Shown: positions 23,968 to 33,023, numbered from the stretch's first letter. The stretch is 64,000 nt of DNA from Mycolicibacterium psychrotolerans (GCF_010729305.1 NZ_AP022574.1:4712001-4776000); one strand, 5' to 3'. Numbers and translations: made by a program. The notes: generated by a model from the sequence alone, not told the origin.

Positions 23968-25536
23968 GTGCTCCTGGTAGACGTCGCCCGCGCGTCGGCG
24001 GACGTGGCCGCGTCGTCGTCGCGGCTGGCGAAGACGGCCCGCCTCGGCGAACTGCTGCGCCACGCGGCCGCCGAGGACGCCGACGCGGTGGCCGTCGTGG
24101 TGTCCTGGCTCTCGGGCGAGCTGACCCAGCGACAGATCGGGGTGGGCTGGGCCGCACTGCGTTCGCTGCCCGCACCCGCCCTGGAACCTCGGCTCACCGT
24201 CGACGAGGTGGAGGCGCTGTTCACCGAGATCGGGACGACCGCCGGGAAGGGGTCGCAGGCCCGCCGCGCCGACCTGCTGGGCCGGCTGTTCGCCGCGGCC
24301 ACCGACGTCGAGCAGACGTTCCTGCGCAAGCTGCTCGGCGGGGAACTCCGGCAGGGAGCGCTCGTCGGGGTGATGGCCGACGCGGTCGCCGCCGCCGCAG
24401 GTCTGCCGGCCGCCGGGGTGCGGCGGGCGGCCATGCTCGGCGGTGATCTGCCCGCGGTGGCCGCCGCGGCGATGACAGGCGGGCAGGAGGCGCTCGAGCA
24501 GTTCACGCTGCGTGTCGGCAAGCCCGTCGGCCCGATGCTCGCCCAGACGGCCACCGGCGTCGGCGATGCTTTGCAGCGACTCGGCGGCGCCGCCGTCTTC
24601 GAGGCCAAGCTGGACGGCGCGCGCGTGCAGATCCACCGCGCCGGGGAGTCGGTGTCCATCTTCACCCGCAGCCTCGACGATGTGACCGCGCGACTGCCCG
24701 AGGTCGTCGACGCGACGCTGGCACTCCCGGTCGACGCCCTGATCGCCGACGCCGAGGCGATCGCGCTCAAACCCGATGGGCGCCCGCACCGGTTCCAGGT
24801 CACCGCGTCGCGGTTCGGCCGCCGCGGCGGCGCCGGTCCGGGCGACCAGCGGCTGTCGGTGTTCTTCTTCGATCTGCTCCACGTCGACGGCGCCGACCTC
24901 CTCGACCGTCCGGCACACGAGCGCAGCGCGGCGCTGGCGGCGATCGTGCCCGGCCACCAGCGCGTCGACCGGCTGGTCACCTCCGACCCCGACGAGGCCC
25001 AGCGCTTCCTCGACGCCACACTCGCGGCGGGCCACGAAGGGGTGATGGCGAAATCGGCCGACGCCCCGTACGAGGCGGGGCGCCGCGGCGCGGGCTGGCT
25101 GAAGGTCAAGCCGGTGCACACCCTCGACCTGGTGGTGCTGGCCGTCGAGTGGGGTTCGGGCCGGCGCACCGGCAAGCTGTCGAACATCCATCTCGGTGCG
25201 CGCGACCCCGCGACCGGCGACTGGCAGATGCTCGGCAAGACGTTCAAGGGTATGACCGACGAGATGCTGGACTGGCAGACGCAGCGGTTCCTCGAGCTGG
25301 CCGACGGAGCGGCGCCAGCCGCGACATCAGGCACAAGTCCGACCGACGGGTACGTGGTGCGGGTACGTCCCGAGCAGGTCGTCGAGATCGCCTACGACGG
25401 AATCCAGACCTCGACGCGCTACCCCGCCGGCATGGCCCTGCGTTTCGCCCGGGTGCTGCGCTACCGGGACGACAAGACAGCCGCCGAAGCCGACACCGTC
25501 GACACCGTGCGCGCCCACTACGACCGGTCCACCTGA
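23968..25536 (+). CDS. ligB: ATP-dependent DNA ligase LigB
   Basis: A 522-residue ATP-dependent ligase closely matching mycobacterial LigB (Rv3062). The helical N-terminal DNA-binding domain runs to about residue 200; the nucleotidyl Lys is K214 in EAKLDGARVQIH, followed by TRSLDDVTARLPE (motif III region), VFFFDLLHVDG, EGVMAKS (motif IV) and WLKVKPV (motif V); the OB domain has MLGKTFKGMTDEML. GTG 23968 is chosen because family sequence begins there. It is followed by cstA, the Rv3062-Rv3063 order. Confidence 0.96.
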   Translation: MLLVDVARASADVAASSSRLAKTARLGELLRHAAAEDADAVAVVVSWLSGELTQRQIGVGWAALRSLPAPALEPRLTVDEVEALFTEIGTTAGKGSQARRADLLGRLFAAATDVEQTFLRKLLGGELRQGALVGVMADAVAAAAGLPAAGVRRAAMLGGDLPAVAAAAMTGGQEALEQFTLRVGKPVGPMLAQTATGVGDALQRLGGAAVFEAKLDGARVQIHRAGESVSIFTRSLDDVTARLPEVVDATLALPVDALIADAEAIALKPDGRPHRFQVTASRFGRRGGAGPGDQRLSVFFFDLLHVDGADLLDRPAHERSAALAAIVPGHQRVDRLVTSDPDEAQRFLDATLAAGHEGVMAKSADAPYEAGRRGAGWLKVKPVHTLDLVVLAVEWGSGRRTGKLSNIHLGARDPATGDWQMLGKTFKGMTDEMLDWQTQRFLELADGAAPAATSGTSPTDGYVVRVRPEQVVEIAYDGIQTSTRYPAGMALRFARVLRYRDDKTAAEADTVDTVRAHYDRST

Positions 25537-25554
25537 GTCTGGAAACGGGGGTTC

Positions 25555-25581
25555 CGCACCGGGACCGGATCGTCCGGTGCG
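25555..25581 (+). terminator. hairpin between ligB and cstA
   Basis: An 8-base-pair perfect stem (CGCACCGG with CCGGTGCG, 11-base loop) lies 19 bases after the ligB stop and 54 bases before cstA. Likely a terminator separating the two transcription units. Confidence 0.6.
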
Positions 25582-25635
25582 AGTATCGACACGAGGCACG
25601 CGCGTCGAGCCGACGAGGGAGGGACTCGGAGGATC

Positions 25636-27942
25636 ATGGCCACACCCACTGCCGCACCGTCAGGGCGCATCGAAGAATCCGTCGGTGACATCACCTACGT
25701 GAAGACGGACAAGGACCTGCCGCCGGTCGCGGTCATCGACCGGTCGCCGATCACCACGAAACACAAGATCATCTTCGCCGTCGTCGCTGTGCTCGGGGCG
25801 CTGGCGTGGGCGATGATCGCGTTCTTCCGCGGGGAGACCGTGAACGCGGTGTGGTTCGTGATCGCCGCGATCTGCACCTACGTCATCGGCTTCCGCTTCT
25901 ACGCCCGGCTGATCGAGATGAAGGTGGTGCGGCCGCGCGACGACATCGCCACGCCCGCCGAGGTTTTCGAGAACGGCACCGACTACATGCCGACCGATCG
26001 GCGGGTGCTCTACGGCCACCACTTCGCCGCGATCGCCGGCGCGGGCCCGCTGGTCGGTCCCGTGCTGGCGACCCAGATGGGCTACCTGCCCGGAGCGATC
26101 TGGATCATCATCGGCGCCGTCGTCGCCGGGTGCGTCCAGGACTATCTCGTGCTGTCCATCTCGGTGCGCCGCCGGGGTCGTTCGCTGGGGCAGATGGCGC
26201 GTGACGAACTCGGCGTGGTCGGCGGCATCGCCGCGATCGTCGGCGTGCTGGTCATCATGGTCATCCTGCTGGCCGTGCTCGCGCTGGTGGTGGTGGGCGC
26301 GCTGTCCGAGAGCCCGTGGGGCGTGTTCTCGATCGCGATGACGATCCCGATCGCGATCTTCATGGGCCTTTACCTGAGGTTCCTCCGGCCCGGCCGAGTG
26401 TCGGAGGTCTCCGTGATCGGGGTGGCCCTGTTGCTGCTCGCCGTCGTCGCGGGCGGTTGGGTGGCCGAAACCTCCTGGGGTGTCGAGTGGTTCACGCTGT
26501 CGAAGGTGGCCCTGTCGTGGTGCATCATCCTCTACGGCCTTGCGGCCTCGGTGTTGCCGGTGTGGTTGCTGCTCGCGCCGCGCGACTACCTGTCCACCTT
26601 CATGAAGGTGGGCACCATCGCCCTGCTGGCGGTCGGCATCCTGATCGCCCGCCCCGTGATGGAGGCGCCCGCCATCTCGTCGTTCGCCGCCAGCGGGACC
26701 GGTCCGGTCTTCGCCGGATCCCTGTTTCCGTTCCTGTTCATCACGATCGCCTGCGGCGCGCTGTCGGGCTTTCACTCGCTGATCTCCTCCGGCACGACAC
26801 CGAAGCTGCTCGAGAAGGAAAGCCAGATGCGGCTGATCGGCTACGGCGGCATGCTGACCGAGTCGTTCGTGGCGATCATGGCGCTGATCACCGCCGCCAT
26901 CCTCAACCAGCACCTGTACTTCACGATGAACGCCCCGACGGCCTCGACGGGCACCACTGCGCAGAGCGCGGCAGACTACGTCAACGGGCTCGGGCTCTCG
27001 GGCGCGCCGATCAGTCCGCAGGACATCGACGAGGCCGCCCGCAGCGTCGGGGAGGAAAGCATAGTGTCGCGCACCGGTGGCGCGCCCACGCTGGCCTTCG
27101 GCATGTCCGAAGTGCTGCACCAGGTGTTCGGCGGCACTGGGCTCAAGGCGTTCTGGTACCACTTCGCGATCATGTTCGAGGCGCTGTTCATCCTGACCAC
27201 GGTGGATGCCGGGACGCGCGTGGCACGGTTCATGCTGTCCGACGGACTGAGCAACCTGGGTGGCCCGCTGAAGAAGCTGCGCAATCCGAGCTGGCGCGTG
27301 GGGGCCTGGGTGTGCAGCGTGATCGTCGTCGCTGCGTGGGGCAGCATCCTGCTCATGGGTGTCACCGACCCGCTGGGCGGGATCAACACCCTGTTCCCGC
27401 TGTTCGGCATCGCCAACCAGCTGCTGGCCGCGATCGCGCTCACCGTGGTCACCGTGGTGATCATCAAGCGCGGTCAGCTGAAATGGGCGTGGATACCCGG
27501 TATTCCGCTGATGTGGGATCTCGTCGTGACCATGACGGCGTCGTGGCAGAAGATCTTCTCCGGCGACCCGAAGGTCGGATACTGGACGCAGCACTTCTCC
27601 TACCGTAACGCCAAGGACGCCGGCGAGACCGCGTTCGGGGCGGCCAAGAACGCCGGCCAGCTCGACGCCGTCATCCGCAACACCTTCATCCAGGGCACGC
27701 TGTCGATCGTCTTCGCGGTGCTCGTGCTGATCGTCTTCGCAGCCGGTGCGGTGATGGCGCTCAAAGCGATTCGCGGCAAGGGCGCACCGCTGGCCGAGGA
27801 CGAGCCCGTCCCGTCGCGGATGTTCGCCCCGTCGGGCATGTTCGTCACCGCCGCCGAGAAGGAGGTGCAGAAGCAGTGGGACGCGTTACCGCGGGAGCAC
27901 GCCGGGCCATCGGTCAAGTCAGCTGGTACGTCCGGTCATTGA
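25636..27942 (+). CDS. cstA: carbon starvation protein CstA (pyruvate/peptide transporter)
   Basis: A 768-residue polytopic membrane protein with roughly 16-18 hydrophobic helices. Family signatures are FRFYARLIEMKVV with PAEVFENGTDYMPTDRRVL, GHHFAAIAGAGPLVGPVLAT, CGALSGFHSLISSGTTPKLL, and GGINTLFPLFGIANQLLAAI. The CstA family imports pyruvate or peptides under carbon limitation. It has a hydrophilic N-terminal 45 residues and a C-terminal cytoplasmic tail. The last 67 bases overlap the downstream ybdD-like gene, the usual cstA-ybdD arrangement. Homolog of Rv3063. Confidence 0.96.
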   Translation: MATPTAAPSGRIEESVGDITYVKTDKDLPPVAVIDRSPITTKHKIIFAVVAVLGALAWAMIAFFRGETVNAVWFVIAAICTYVIGFRFYARLIEMKVVRPRDDIATPAEVFENGTDYMPTDRRVLYGHHFAAIAGAGPLVGPVLATQMGYLPGAIWIIIGAVVAGCVQDYLVLSISVRRRGRSLGQMARDELGVVGGIAAIVGVLVIMVILLAVLALVVVGALSESPWGVFSIAMTIPIAIFMGLYLRFLRPGRVSEVSVIGVALLLLAVVAGGWVAETSWGVEWFTLSKVALSWCIILYGLAASVLPVWLLLAPRDYLSTFMKVGTIALLAVGILIARPVMEAPAISSFAASGTGPVFAGSLFPFLFITIACGALSGFHSLISSGTTPKLLEKESQMRLIGYGGMLTESFVAIMALITAAILNQHLYFTMNAPTASTGTTAQSAADYVNGLGLSGAPISPQDIDEAARSVGEESIVSRTGGAPTLAFGMSEVLHQVFGGTGLKAFWYHFAIMFEALFILTTVDAGTRVARFMLSDGLSNLGGPLKKLRNPSWRVGAWVCSVIVVAAWGSILLMGVTDPLGGINTLFPLFGIANQLLAAIALTVVTVVIIKRGQLKWAWIPGIPLMWDLVVTMTASWQKIFSGDPKVGYWTQHFSYRNAKDAGETAFGAAKNAGQLDAVIRNTFIQGTLSIVFAVLVLIVFAAGAVMALKAIRGKGAPLAEDEPVPSRMFAPSGMFVTAAEKEVQKQWDALPREHAGPSVKSAGTSGH

Positions 27943-28079
27943 TGGGAGACGACCACTACCGGCGGTATGTGGAGCATCGGGCACGCGCGCATCCGGGCGC
28001 GGCGGTGATGTCGGAGAGCGAGTACTGGCGGCATCGGCACGCCGTCACCGACGCCAACCCCGGCGTCCGCTGCTGCTGA
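27876..28079 (+). CDS. YbdD/YjiX family small protein (DUF466)
   Basis: A 67-residue protein with the DUF466 pattern: YVRSLMGDDHYRRYVEHRARAHPG and MSESEYWRHRHA, ending in Cys-Cys. GTG 27876 has GGAGGT 10 bases upstream and lies inside the end of cstA, so translation is coupled. In enterobacteria the equivalent protein is required for the transport activity of the CstA family partner. Confidence 0.9.
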   Translation: MGRVTAGARRAIGQVSWYVRSLMGDDHYRRYVEHRARAHPGAAVMSESEYWRHRHAVTDANPGVRCC

Positions 28080-28106
28080 CGCCCAAACCGACGTCCGGGC
28101 GGGAAA

Positions 28107-28126
28107 GCGCGAGACGCGCAAGCCTT
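28107..28126. terminator. weak hairpin with T run between convergent genes
   Basis: GCGCG-AGA-CGCGC (28107-28119) followed on the forward strand by AAGCCTTTTCG. The stem is short, so this is a weak terminator candidate for the cstA-ybdD transcript. Confidence 0.35.
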
Positions 28127-28147
28127 TTCGTCGATCTCGGCGCTCCC

Positions 28148-29164
28148 TCACGGGGCGCCGCGGCGCAGAGTCGCTGTCAGCTCGGCGATCTCGCCCTCGT
28201 TCACGGTTGCAGGGAACCCGACCAGCACGCGGTCGATCGCCCCGGCGCACCGGTCCAGGATCTTCCCGGCCACCTCGTCGATCGGCGCCACCACGGCGAA
28301 CGCGTCGAGCATCGTGTCGTCGATCAGCGAGCCCATGACATCCCAGTCGCCTTCTCTGGACAGCCTGTGCAACTCGGTCTGCAGATCGCCCCAGCCGTGC
28401 ACCTCGAGCACGCCCCGGTAGGCCGGGGTGGACGCGTAGAACGCGATCTGCTTGCGGGTGCCGACGGCCGCCGCGGCCAGTTCCGCCTCGTCGTGACCGG
28501 TCACCACGAACAGCGGGCTGGCCACCTCGATGTCGGTACGCTGCCGGCCCGCCCGTTCCAATCCGCGGGTCAGCGTCGGGATCGTCACCTCGCGCAGATA
28601 CCGGTCCGTCGAGAACGCATGCGCGAGAAGCCCGTCGGCGACTTCGCCGCACATCTCGGTCATTCGGTCACCCACCGCGGCGAGGAACACGCGGGGGTCG
28701 CCGTGCCCGTGTGCCGGGGGCGTGAACATCGGCGTCATCAGCGTGTGAGTGTAGAAGTCGCCCTCGAAGCGCAACGGGGCGTCGTCGCGCCAGCACGTCC
28801 AGATCTCCCGCATCGCCGCGACGAACTCGCGCATCCGCGCCACCGGACGGTCCCAGGGCATGCTGAACCGTCGCTCGATGTGCGGCTTGATCTGGGAGCC
28901 GAGCCCCAGCAGGAACCGGCCGCGCGAATAGTCCTGCAGGTCCCACCCGATCTGCGCCACGGTCATCGGGTTGCGCGCGAACGCCACCGCGATGCTGGTG
29001 CCCAGCTCGATCCGGCTGGTGTGTTCGGCGGCGAGCGTCAGGGGCAGGAACGGATCGTGGTTGATCTCCGCCGTCCAGCATCCGTCGTAGCCCCGACGCT
29101 CGAGGGTGCGGGCCCCCTCGGGTACCTGTGCCAGCTGTCCCACGACGGCGGCGTCGACCTTCAC
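28148..29164 (-). CDS. LLM class F420-dependent oxidoreductase, TIGR03617-like
   Basis: A 338-residue luciferase-like TIM-barrel flavoprotein. RRGYDGCWTAEINHDPFLPLTLAAEHT, LGTSIAVAFARNPMTVAQIGWDLQDYSRGRFLLGLG and FLAAVGDRMTEMCGEVADGLL are the standard F420-binding family blocks. GTG 29164 is 11 bases after the stop of the upstream LLM gene, so the two are co-transcribed; the frame is open further but without homology. Substrate unknown; paired paralogs often act on lipid-like ketones or alcohols. Confidence 0.9.
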   Translation of the reverse strand: MKVDAAVVGQLAQVPEGARTLERRGYDGCWTAEINHDPFLPLTLAAEHTSRIELGTSIAVAFARNPMTVAQIGWDLQDYSRGRFLLGLGSQIKPHIERRFSMPWDRPVARMREFVAAMREIWTCWRDDAPLRFEGDFYTHTLMTPMFTPPAHGHGDPRVFLAAVGDRMTEMCGEVADGLLAHAFSTDRYLREVTIPTLTRGLERAGRQRTDIEVASPLFVVTGHDEAELAAAAVGTRKQIAFYASTPAYRGVLEVHGWGDLQTELHRLSREGDWDVMGSLIDDTMLDAFAVVAPIDEVAGKILDRCAGAIDRVLVGFPATVNEGEIAELTATLRRGAP

Positions 29165-29175
29165 TGCGCCTGCGG

Positions 29176-30210
29176 TCAACGGTCGGACCCGCGGTAGGCC
29201 GCGACGATCGGTTCGAGTTCGTCGGGCGTCGCGCCGTGCATGATCACCGCGTCCGCGCCGTGGTCGAACTCCTGACGCAGCCGGTCGACGCACTGCTGCG
29301 CCGAGCCGGTCGCCGCGGGTTCCAGCCACTCGTCGGGAATGAGCGTCGCGATGTGCTCGATCTGCTCGGCGGTGGCCTTGTGGTCGATACCTCCCGGAAT
29401 CGACTGCACCACCGGATCGTCCCGGAAGCGTTGCAGCACAGCCGGATCCCAGCCGTTGGTGCCGACCAGCAGATCACCGTAACCCTGTAGGTAGGTGGCC
29501 AGCCGGGCCACCGTCTTCTTCAGCCGCAGCTCCTCGGGCAGGTGATCCCCCACCGTCGCGAAGCAGGACCACACCCGCACGTCGGCCGGATCGCGGCCCG
29601 CCTGCTCGGCAGCGTCCTTGACGGTCGAGACGGCGCGCTGCAGCGTCTCGGGGGTGAAGTAGGTGTGCAGGATGACGTCGTCGAACAACCGGCCGCCCAG
29701 CGCCAGGGTCTGCGGGCCGAACGCGACGATCGCGAGCCGGATGTCCTCGCGGAAGTCGGGATCCAGGAAGAGCAGCGGGTACTCGCCGATCGGGCCGTCG
29801 TGGCCGAAAACCAGTTCGCCGCGCCAGAGCCTGCGCATCACCTGCGCGAAGTCCTCCATCTGCGCGGTCGTCACGGCCGGCACGCCGAACGCGTTGTACA
29901 TCGCCGCGATGCCCCGTCCGATGCCGAGGGTGAACCGTCCCCCGGAGAGCCGGTGCATCGTCGTCGCCCACGACCCGGTGATCAGCGGATGCCGGGTGTT
30001 GTGGTTGGTGGCGGCGGTGGCGATCCGCATCCGCGATGTGACGGCCAGTGCGGCACCGGTCAGCGACGACGCTTCCTTGACGTTCCAGCGCTCGGAGATG
30101 AAACCCGTGCCGAAGCCGAGTTCCTCGCCGCGGCGCGCCTCGTCCATCAGTCCGGCGGGGCCGTCGCCGCCCGCGCCGGCCAGCAGGTAGAAGCCCAGCT
30201 CGTCGAGCAC
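29176..30210 (-). CDS. LLM class F420-dependent oxidoreductase
   Basis: A 344-residue luciferase-like protein, second of a pair. LDELGFYLLAGAGGDGPAGLMDEARRGEELGF opens the barrel; SRMRIATAATNHNTRHPLITGSWATTMHRLSGGRFTLGIG is the family core; FGPQTLALGGRLFDDVILHTYF follows. GTG 30210 is chosen with GGAAGG 10 bases upstream; a longer frame from 30294 adds 28 residues (AGRSEATRGDGGAAGRSGATREGRE), which are encoded by a duplicated 27-base repeat and look like read-through of the junction. Confidence 0.88.
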   Translation of the reverse strand: MLDELGFYLLAGAGGDGPAGLMDEARRGEELGFGTGFISERWNVKEASSLTGAALAVTSRMRIATAATNHNTRHPLITGSWATTMHRLSGGRFTLGIGRGIAAMYNAFGVPAVTTAQMEDFAQVMRRLWRGELVFGHDGPIGEYPLLFLDPDFREDIRLAIVAFGPQTLALGGRLFDDVILHTYFTPETLQRAVSTVKDAAEQAGRDPADVRVWSCFATVGDHLPEELRLKKTVARLATYLQGYGDLLVGTNGWDPAVLQRFRDDPVVQSIPGGIDHKATAEQIEHIATLIPDEWLEPAATGSAQQCVDRLRQEFDHGADAVIMHGATPDELEPIVAAYRGSDR

Positions 30211-30221
30211 CTCTCTGCCTT

Positions 30222-30287
30222 CCCGGGTCGCTCCGCTCCTGCCCGCCGCGCCGCCATCTCCCCGGGTCGCTTCGCTCCTGCCCGCCG
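30222..30287. repeat. two near-identical 27-base direct repeats at a gene junction
   Basis: Copies at 30222-30248 and 30261-30287 differ at one base (CTC/CTT region) and are spaced 39 bases start to start. They begin CCCGGGTCGCT and end CTGCCCGCCG. They fill the gap between the SnoaL-like gene and the LLM gene, and on the coding strand carry GGAGCG, a Shine-Dalgarno-like core. Confidence 0.85.
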
Positions 30288-30290
30288 TAT

Positions 30291-30665
30291 TCACGCCCAG
30301 ACTCCTTGTTTGTAGCCGCAGTTCCAGACCTCGGTGATCCTGCCATCGACGACCCGGAAGATCTCCATACTCCCGATGGTGGTCTCCATGCCGTCCTCGA
30401 GCCGCATCGGCGACTGGTAGACGACCGCCACATGCTCGCCGTCGTCGCCGGCCACCACCAGGTGTAAATCGAACCGGATCGTCTCGAACATCGCGAGATG
30501 GTCGATCACGCGCGTGACCGCCTGGTCATGCGTCAGCGTGACGACCTCGCCCACCTCGTGCCGAATCACGGTCTCGCCGAGCAGCTCCCCGGCCAGGGCG
30601 ACGTCGCGCTGGTTCCAGACCACGAGGTTGTACTGTTCCACCACGTCGCGGGCGGTACGGGTCAT
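30291..30665 (-). CDS. SnoaL-like/NTF2-fold protein
   Basis: A 124-residue NTF2-like alpha-beta barrel: RTARDVVEQYNLVVWNQRDVALAGELL, EVGEVVTLTHDQAVTRVIDHLAMF and MEIFRVVDGRITEVWNCGYKQG, the last with the usual strand Trp. ATG 30665 is preceded by GGAGGTG 7 bases upstream. It heads the leftward unit with the two LLM flavoproteins and is divergent from the acyl-CoA synthetase. Such proteins serve as isomerases, cyclases or ligand carriers. Confidence 0.85.
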   Translation of the reverse strand: MTRTARDVVEQYNLVVWNQRDVALAGELLGETVIRHEVGEVVTLTHDQAVTRVIDHLAMFETIRFDLHLVVAGDDGEHVAVVYQSPMRLEDGMETTIGSMEIFRVVDGRITEVWNCGYKQGVWA

Positions 30666-30757
30666 CGAGACACCTCCAACTGGGGACGGCCGCACTGACC
30701 ATACAACTCGGCCGCAGGTGTTCACTCCGAATACCGGGTCGGTCTAGAGTCCAACCC

Positions 30758-32410
30758 ATGCCACAGCCGAATCAGTTCACCGTTCCCGGCGCCGCCGACG
30801 CCGTCGCCCGGGTCATCGGTGACCGCGAGTTCGTCATCCAGGGCGACCGGCGTCTGACCTATGCGCAGATCGTCGAGCGGTCGAATCGGTTCGCCGCGTT
30901 CCTGCACGCCCAGGGGCTGGGATGCCACACCGAGCGCGCCGAGCTGTCCGGCCATGAGGTGGGACAGGATCTGCTGGGCATCTATGCGCACAACGGACCC
31001 GAGTACGTGGAGGGGATGCTGGGCGCATGGCGCGCCCGCGTCGCCCCGTTCAACGTCAACTACCGCTACGTCAAGAGCGAGCTGCACTACCTGCTGTCGG
31101 ATTCGGGCGCCACCGCGCTGCTCTACCACTCCGCGTTCGCCCCGCGCCTGGCCGAGGTGCTCCCCGACCTGCCGGGGCTGCGTGTGCTGGTCCAGATCGC
31201 GGACGAATCGGGCAACGAATTGCTGCCCGGCGCAGTCGATTACGAGTCGATCGTCGGGCAGGGGCCGGCCGATCCGCCCCCGGTCGAGCCGTCCCCCGAC
31301 GATCTCTACGTCCTCTACACCGGCGGGACGACGGGCATGCCCAAGGGTGTGCTGTGGCGCCAGCACGACATCTTCATGACCTCTTTCGGCGGGCGCAGCC
31401 TCTACACCGGTGAGGCGGCGCGCTCGTACGACGACATCGCCACCCGATGCGCGGAGTCCCCCGGCACCACGCTGATGGTGCTACCGCCGCTGATGCACGG
31501 TGCCGCGCAGTGGGCCGTCCTGACGGCGATGACCACCGGGCAGTCGGTGGTGTTCTCCGCGGTGACCGACCATCTCGACGTCGACGACGTGGTGCGCACG
31601 GTGGAGCGGGAGAAGGTCCTGGCGGTCACCGTCGTCGGCGACGCGATGGCGCGGCCGTTGGCCGACGCGTTCGAGCGCACCGGGGCCGATCTGTCGTCAC
31701 TGGCGGTGGTCGCCAACGGCGGAGCGCAACTCACGCCGACCGCCAAGCAACGCCTGATCGACGCGAAGCCGAATCTGATGGTCGTCGACGGGGTGGGGTC
31801 CTCGGAGACCGGCGCGCAGATGACCCACATGTCGGGTCGGGGGGCGGTGTCGACGGGCACGTTCACCGCGGGACCCGACACCTCCGTCGCCGCAGAGGAT
31901 CTCAGCGCCCTGTTGGAACCGGGTCACGACGGGATGGGCTGGCTCGCGCAGCGTGGCTACGTTCCGCTGGGCTACAAGGGTGACCCGGTGAAGACGGCCG
32001 CCACGTTCCCGGTGATCGACGGTGTCCGCTATTCGGTCCCCGGAGACCGCGCCCGCCACCTCGCCGACGGCGCGATCGAACTGCTCGGCCGCGACTCGGT
32101 GACGATCAATTCGGGCGGCGAGAAGATCTTCGCCGAAGAGGTGGAGTCGGCGGTCGCGTCGCATCCCGCCGTCGCCGACGTCGTGGTGGCAGGCAGGCCC
32201 AGCGAGCGTTGGGGTCAGGAGGTGGTCGCGGTGGTCGCGCTCGTCGACGGCGCGGACGCATCGGCCGAGGAGCTCGTCGAGCATGCGGCACAGGTGATCG
32301 CGCGCTACAAACTGCCCAAGGCGGTCGTGTTCCGGCCCGTGATCGAACGCAGCCCGGCGGGCAAGGCCGACTACCGCTGGGCCCGGGAGCAGGCGATCAG
32401 CGGACGCTGA
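30758..32410 (+). CDS. acyl-CoA synthetase (FadD type, ANL superfamily)
   Basis: A 550-residue adenylate-forming enzyme. A3 is LYTGGTTGMPKGVLW, A5 is VDGVGSSETGAQM, A7-A8 is PGDRARHLADGAIELLGRDSVTINSGGEKIFAEEVE, and A10 contains the catalytic Lys in ERSPAGKADYRWA. It activates a carboxylic acid to the acyl-CoA via acyl-AMP. The context of LLM flavoproteins and the later beta-oxidation genes suggests a lipid-derived or cyclic acid; fatty-acyl specificity cannot be read from sequence. An unusual insert (HTERAELSGHEVGQD) is present after residue 55. Confidence 0.9.
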   Translation: MPQPNQFTVPGAADAVARVIGDREFVIQGDRRLTYAQIVERSNRFAAFLHAQGLGCHTERAELSGHEVGQDLLGIYAHNGPEYVEGMLGAWRARVAPFNVNYRYVKSELHYLLSDSGATALLYHSAFAPRLAEVLPDLPGLRVLVQIADESGNELLPGAVDYESIVGQGPADPPPVEPSPDDLYVLYTGGTTGMPKGVLWRQHDIFMTSFGGRSLYTGEAARSYDDIATRCAESPGTTLMVLPPLMHGAAQWAVLTAMTTGQSVVFSAVTDHLDVDDVVRTVEREKVLAVTVVGDAMARPLADAFERTGADLSSLAVVANGGAQLTPTAKQRLIDAKPNLMVVDGVGSSETGAQMTHMSGRGAVSTGTFTAGPDTSVAAEDLSALLEPGHDGMGWLAQRGYVPLGYKGDPVKTAATFPVIDGVRYSVPGDRARHLADGAIELLGRDSVTINSGGEKIFAEEVESAVASHPAVADVVVAGRPSERWGQEVVAVVALVDGADASAEELVEHAAQVIARYKLPKAVVFRPVIERSPAGKADYRWAREQAISGR

Positions 32411-32464
32411 GCCGCGAAAAGAGCGGTGGCGAACCGTCGAGCACCATATGACGTTCGGTGAGAC

Positions 32465-32602
32465 CTACCGATAGCTCCGAGAAGTTCGCAAACAGTCCTT
32501 GTTCGGCCGCAGTGCCACGAGTCTGCCGTCCTCGACGGTGGCGGTGATGCCGCACAGCGGCTCACAGATCCGGCAGAACGTCGTCGTGTGGTGCACGGCC
32601 AT
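32465..32602 (-). pseudogene. N-terminal stub of a molybdopterin (bis-MGD) oxidoreductase
   Basis: The frame from ATG 32602 encodes MAVHHTTTFCRICEPLCGIT and then ATVEDGRLVALRPNKD, the exact start of a family of 700-residue [4Fe-4S]/Mo-bis-MGD oxidoreductases (CxxCxxxC iron-sulfur motif), then diverges and stops after 45 codons. The fourth Cys and all the Mo domains are gone. The stub lies against the fadD 3' end, so the body of the gene was deleted. It cannot be functional. Confidence 0.85.
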
Positions 32603-32648
32603 GTCGGGGGTGCCTTTCCCGGAGCTCTGTCCGGATAGTCTGGAGGCG

Positions 32649-33023
32649 GTGCGCTGGATCGTCGATGCCATGAACGTGATCGGAACGCGGCCCGACGGAT
32701 GGTGGCGCGACCGGCACCGCGCGATGGCGGGTCTGGTCGACCGCCTCGAGCGATGGTCTCGGGCCGAGCAGGTGGACGTCACGGTGGTCTTCGAGCAGCC
32801 GCCCGTGCCGCCCATCGAATCCGACGTCGTCACCGTCGCGCATGCCCCGGCGGCAGCGCCGAACTCTGCCGACGACGAGATCGTCCGATTGATCGGTGCG
32901 CAGGCCCGGCCCAAGCAGGTCGTGGTTGCGACGTCGGACCGGACGCTGGCCGAACGGGTCAGGTCGGCCGGGGCCGGGGTGATCCCGGCGGAACGGCTGC
33001 GTGACCTGATCGACCCGCGCTGA
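32649..33023 (+). CDS. NYN domain (YacP-like) RNase family protein
   Basis: A 124-residue PIN-like NYN domain: RWIVDAMNVIGTRPDGWWRDR contains the first acidic metal ligand (D in VDAMN), SADDEIVRLIGA the middle acids, and VVVATSDRTLAERVRSAGA the third (TSDR). This is the YacP/Rae1-like nuclease architecture, probably acting on RNA. The GTG at 32649 fits the family N-terminus, but GGAGG lies only 2 bases before it; ATG 32670 or upstream ATG 32601 are alternatives. Confidence 0.82.
   Translation: MRWIVDAMNVIGTRPDGWWRDRHRAMAGLVDRLERWSRAEQVDVTVVFEQPPVPPIESDVVTVAHAPAAAPNSADDEIVRLIGAQARPKQVVVATSDRTLAERVRSAGAGVIPAERLRDLIDPR

Noticed and set aside
21534..25334. A very long open frame on the reverse strand running through the molybdo-oxidoreductase and ligB genes
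   Set aside because: Only its first 768 bases encode the SDR protein. The rest is antisense to two well-supported genes and is Ser/Arg/Pro-rich without any family pattern, the usual result of high GC codon bias.
25660..27594. Long reverse-strand open frame opposite cstA
   Set aside because: His/Arg/Gln-rich translation without motifs, exactly opposite a clear transporter.
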